Shown here piece after piece: positions 63,205 to 64,000 of a DNA stretch of 64,000 bases (position 1 is the first letter of the stretch; every line of letters begins with the position of its first letter). The notes beneath the pieces were generated by a model. The model searched no databases. It saw nothing but the letters and a program-made list of their open reading frames with translations, and was not told the DNA's origin. Both the position numbers and the translations under genes were made by a program. The DNA is from Leptospira mtsangambouensis (lineage in GTDB: Bacteria > Spirochaetota > Leptospiria > Leptospirales > Leptospiraceae). The stretch spans positions 186,001-250,000 of the forward strand of contig NZ_RQHK01000003.1 in assembly GCF_004770475.1 (NCBI RefSeq), in the 5' to 3' direction.

Positions 63205-64000
63205 ATGTTGAAGCCCCAAATTAAATTAAGTGCAAAAAAAGAAATTTATGTCCCCGGAGATAAGTCCATCTCACATCGGTCGGTACTCTTTAGTGCACTC
63301 TCCCAAGGAAAATCGGAAATTCATGGTTTTTTAGAAGGAGAAGATCCCCTTCATACCTTAAATTGTTTTGCCAGTTTAGGGCTTTCGGTGGAGCCCTTAC
63401 GGAAAGGTAGTTATTCCGTACAAAGCCCAGGAAAACAGAACTTAAAATCTCCCAAGGGTGTTCTAGATTTTGGGAATGCGGGAACGGGGATCCGCCTTTC
63501 TGCAGGACTTCTTGCCGGACTTCCACAAATCACTGCCACTCTAACAGGGGATGCCTCTCTTTGCAAACGCCCCATGGCAAGGATTATGAATCCACTTCGT
63601 GAAATGGGAGCAGACATTGTATCGGTCGAAGGGAATGATCGGGCTCCTCTTCGCGTAACGGGAAAACAACTCAAATCTTATTCTTATACTAGTCCCATTG
63701 CTTCGGCACAAATTAAAAGTGCTTTGGTGCTTGCGGCTCTTGCTTCTGAGATTTCTATTGATTACAAAGAGTCGGAAGTTTCCCGCGATCATACAGAAAA
63801 TATGATTCGATTCCTCGGAGGAAACATCAAACACCATTCCCCAGTTCATTTTACTGTTGAGCCACCTTATCATTTTGAAGGGGCAAAGTTTGTGATCCCT
63901 GGAGATATTTCCAGTGCTGCCTTTTATATTGTTTTTGGACTTTGTGCGGGTGGGACAGAACCTCTTCTCATTCGTAACATTGGACTCAATCCTTCACGTG
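63205..64000 (+). CDS. aroA: 3-phosphoshikimate 1-carboxyvinyltransferase (EPSP synthase), cut by window edge
   Basis: From the ATG at 63205 the frame stays open for 265 codons to the window end. It has [20 protein letters not shown] (substrate-binding Lys-Ser and Arg), [30 protein letters not shown] and [16 protein letters not shown], all AroA hallmarks. The enzyme adds enolpyruvate to shikimate 3-phosphate on the route to chorismate. The C-terminal 40% is outside the window. It diverges from the 844-residue gene; the 88 bp gap has no clear operator. Confidence 0.95.
   Translation, partial: MLKPQIKLSAKKEIYVPGDKSISHRSVLFSALSQGKSEIHGFLEGEDPLHTLNCFASLGLSVEPLRKGSYSVQSPGKQNLKSPKGVLDFGNAGTGIRLSAGLLAGLPQITATLTGDASLCKRPMARIMNPLREMGADIVSVEGNDRAPLRVTGKQLKSYSYTSPIASAQIKSALVLAALASEISIDYKESEVSRDHTENMIRFLGGNIKHHSPVHFTVEPPYHFEGAKFVIPGDISSAAFYIVFGLCAGGTEPLLIRNIGLNPSR

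Overview
The window looks like chromosomal DNA from a spirochaete of the genus Leptospira, most likely a saprophytic (L. biflexa-like) species. This rests on recognised gene content and order: rpsB-tsf-pyrH-frr-uppS-cdsA-dxr-rseP-proS in one run, many lipoproteins with loose spirochaetal lipoboxes, many multi-domain signalling proteins, and the low-to-moderate GC content as judged by eye. I saw no rRNA, tRNA, insertion sequence, prophage or CRISPR array. The window cuts a gene at each end: gabD on the left (minus strand) and aroA on the right (plus strand).

Layout. At 1-4493 a gabD fragment diverges from a four-gene polyamine-type ABC importer (lipoprotein binding protein, ATPase, two permeases). 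Import of putrescine or GABA followed by oxidation of succinic semialdehyde is a coherent pathway. A universal stress protein follows. From 5148 to 20060 twelve plus-strand genes are packed with gaps of 13 bp or less: a PilZ-like protein, two SDR enzymes, a 1904-residue kinase/AAA/GAF/SpoIIE protein, AcpS, a TPR protein, bactofilin, a membrane histidine kinase, a cupin, a cNMP-binding SpoIIE phosphatase, a PlsC-type acyltransferase and a lipoprotein of the strictosidine synthase/SMP-30 type. This run mixes signalling with envelope and lipid functions. Next come a minus-strand beta-helix lipoprotein, a TRIC-type channel and an HATPase-HDOD fusion.

From 25612 to 28501 lie msrA and a sulfur cluster: a persulfide dioxygenase-like MBL hydrolase and a half-size TauE-type exporter, divergent from a membrane rhodanese. 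The shared control region carries a site resembling operators of the CsoR/CstR family. From 28519 to 41312 the window is accessory in character: a diguanylate cyclase-PilZ protein, a chemoreceptor, an SGNH hydrolase, small lipoproteins, a TetR gene with a doubled palindromic operator, an AraC/GyrI regulator, a VOC protein and an AT-rich group of poorly characterised genes. That group ends in a decayed ankyrin/TonB-C remnant. A GC-rich terminator-like element separates it from the housekeeping operon at 41590-50919.

After proS come trpBA, a CHASE2 adenylate/guanylate cyclase, dxs, a TPR protein, small lipoprotein/hypothetical genes, a CxxC flavoprotein, an 844-residue cNMP-binding protein and aroA. 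Two isoprenoid genes (dxr, dxs) and uppS fall in the same 13 kb.

The least expected pattern is structural. Several genes (trpB, the CHASE2 cyclase, the CxxC flavoprotein and, more weakly, the AraC regulator) have inverted repeats that overlap the Shine-Dalgarno sequence or the start codon. Others have strong dyads in intergenic DNA (29756-29808, 33592-33627, 34292-34338, 20054-20074). I found no clearly new defence or mobile system. The best leads are the start-site hairpins, the long signalling operon and the persulfide control region.
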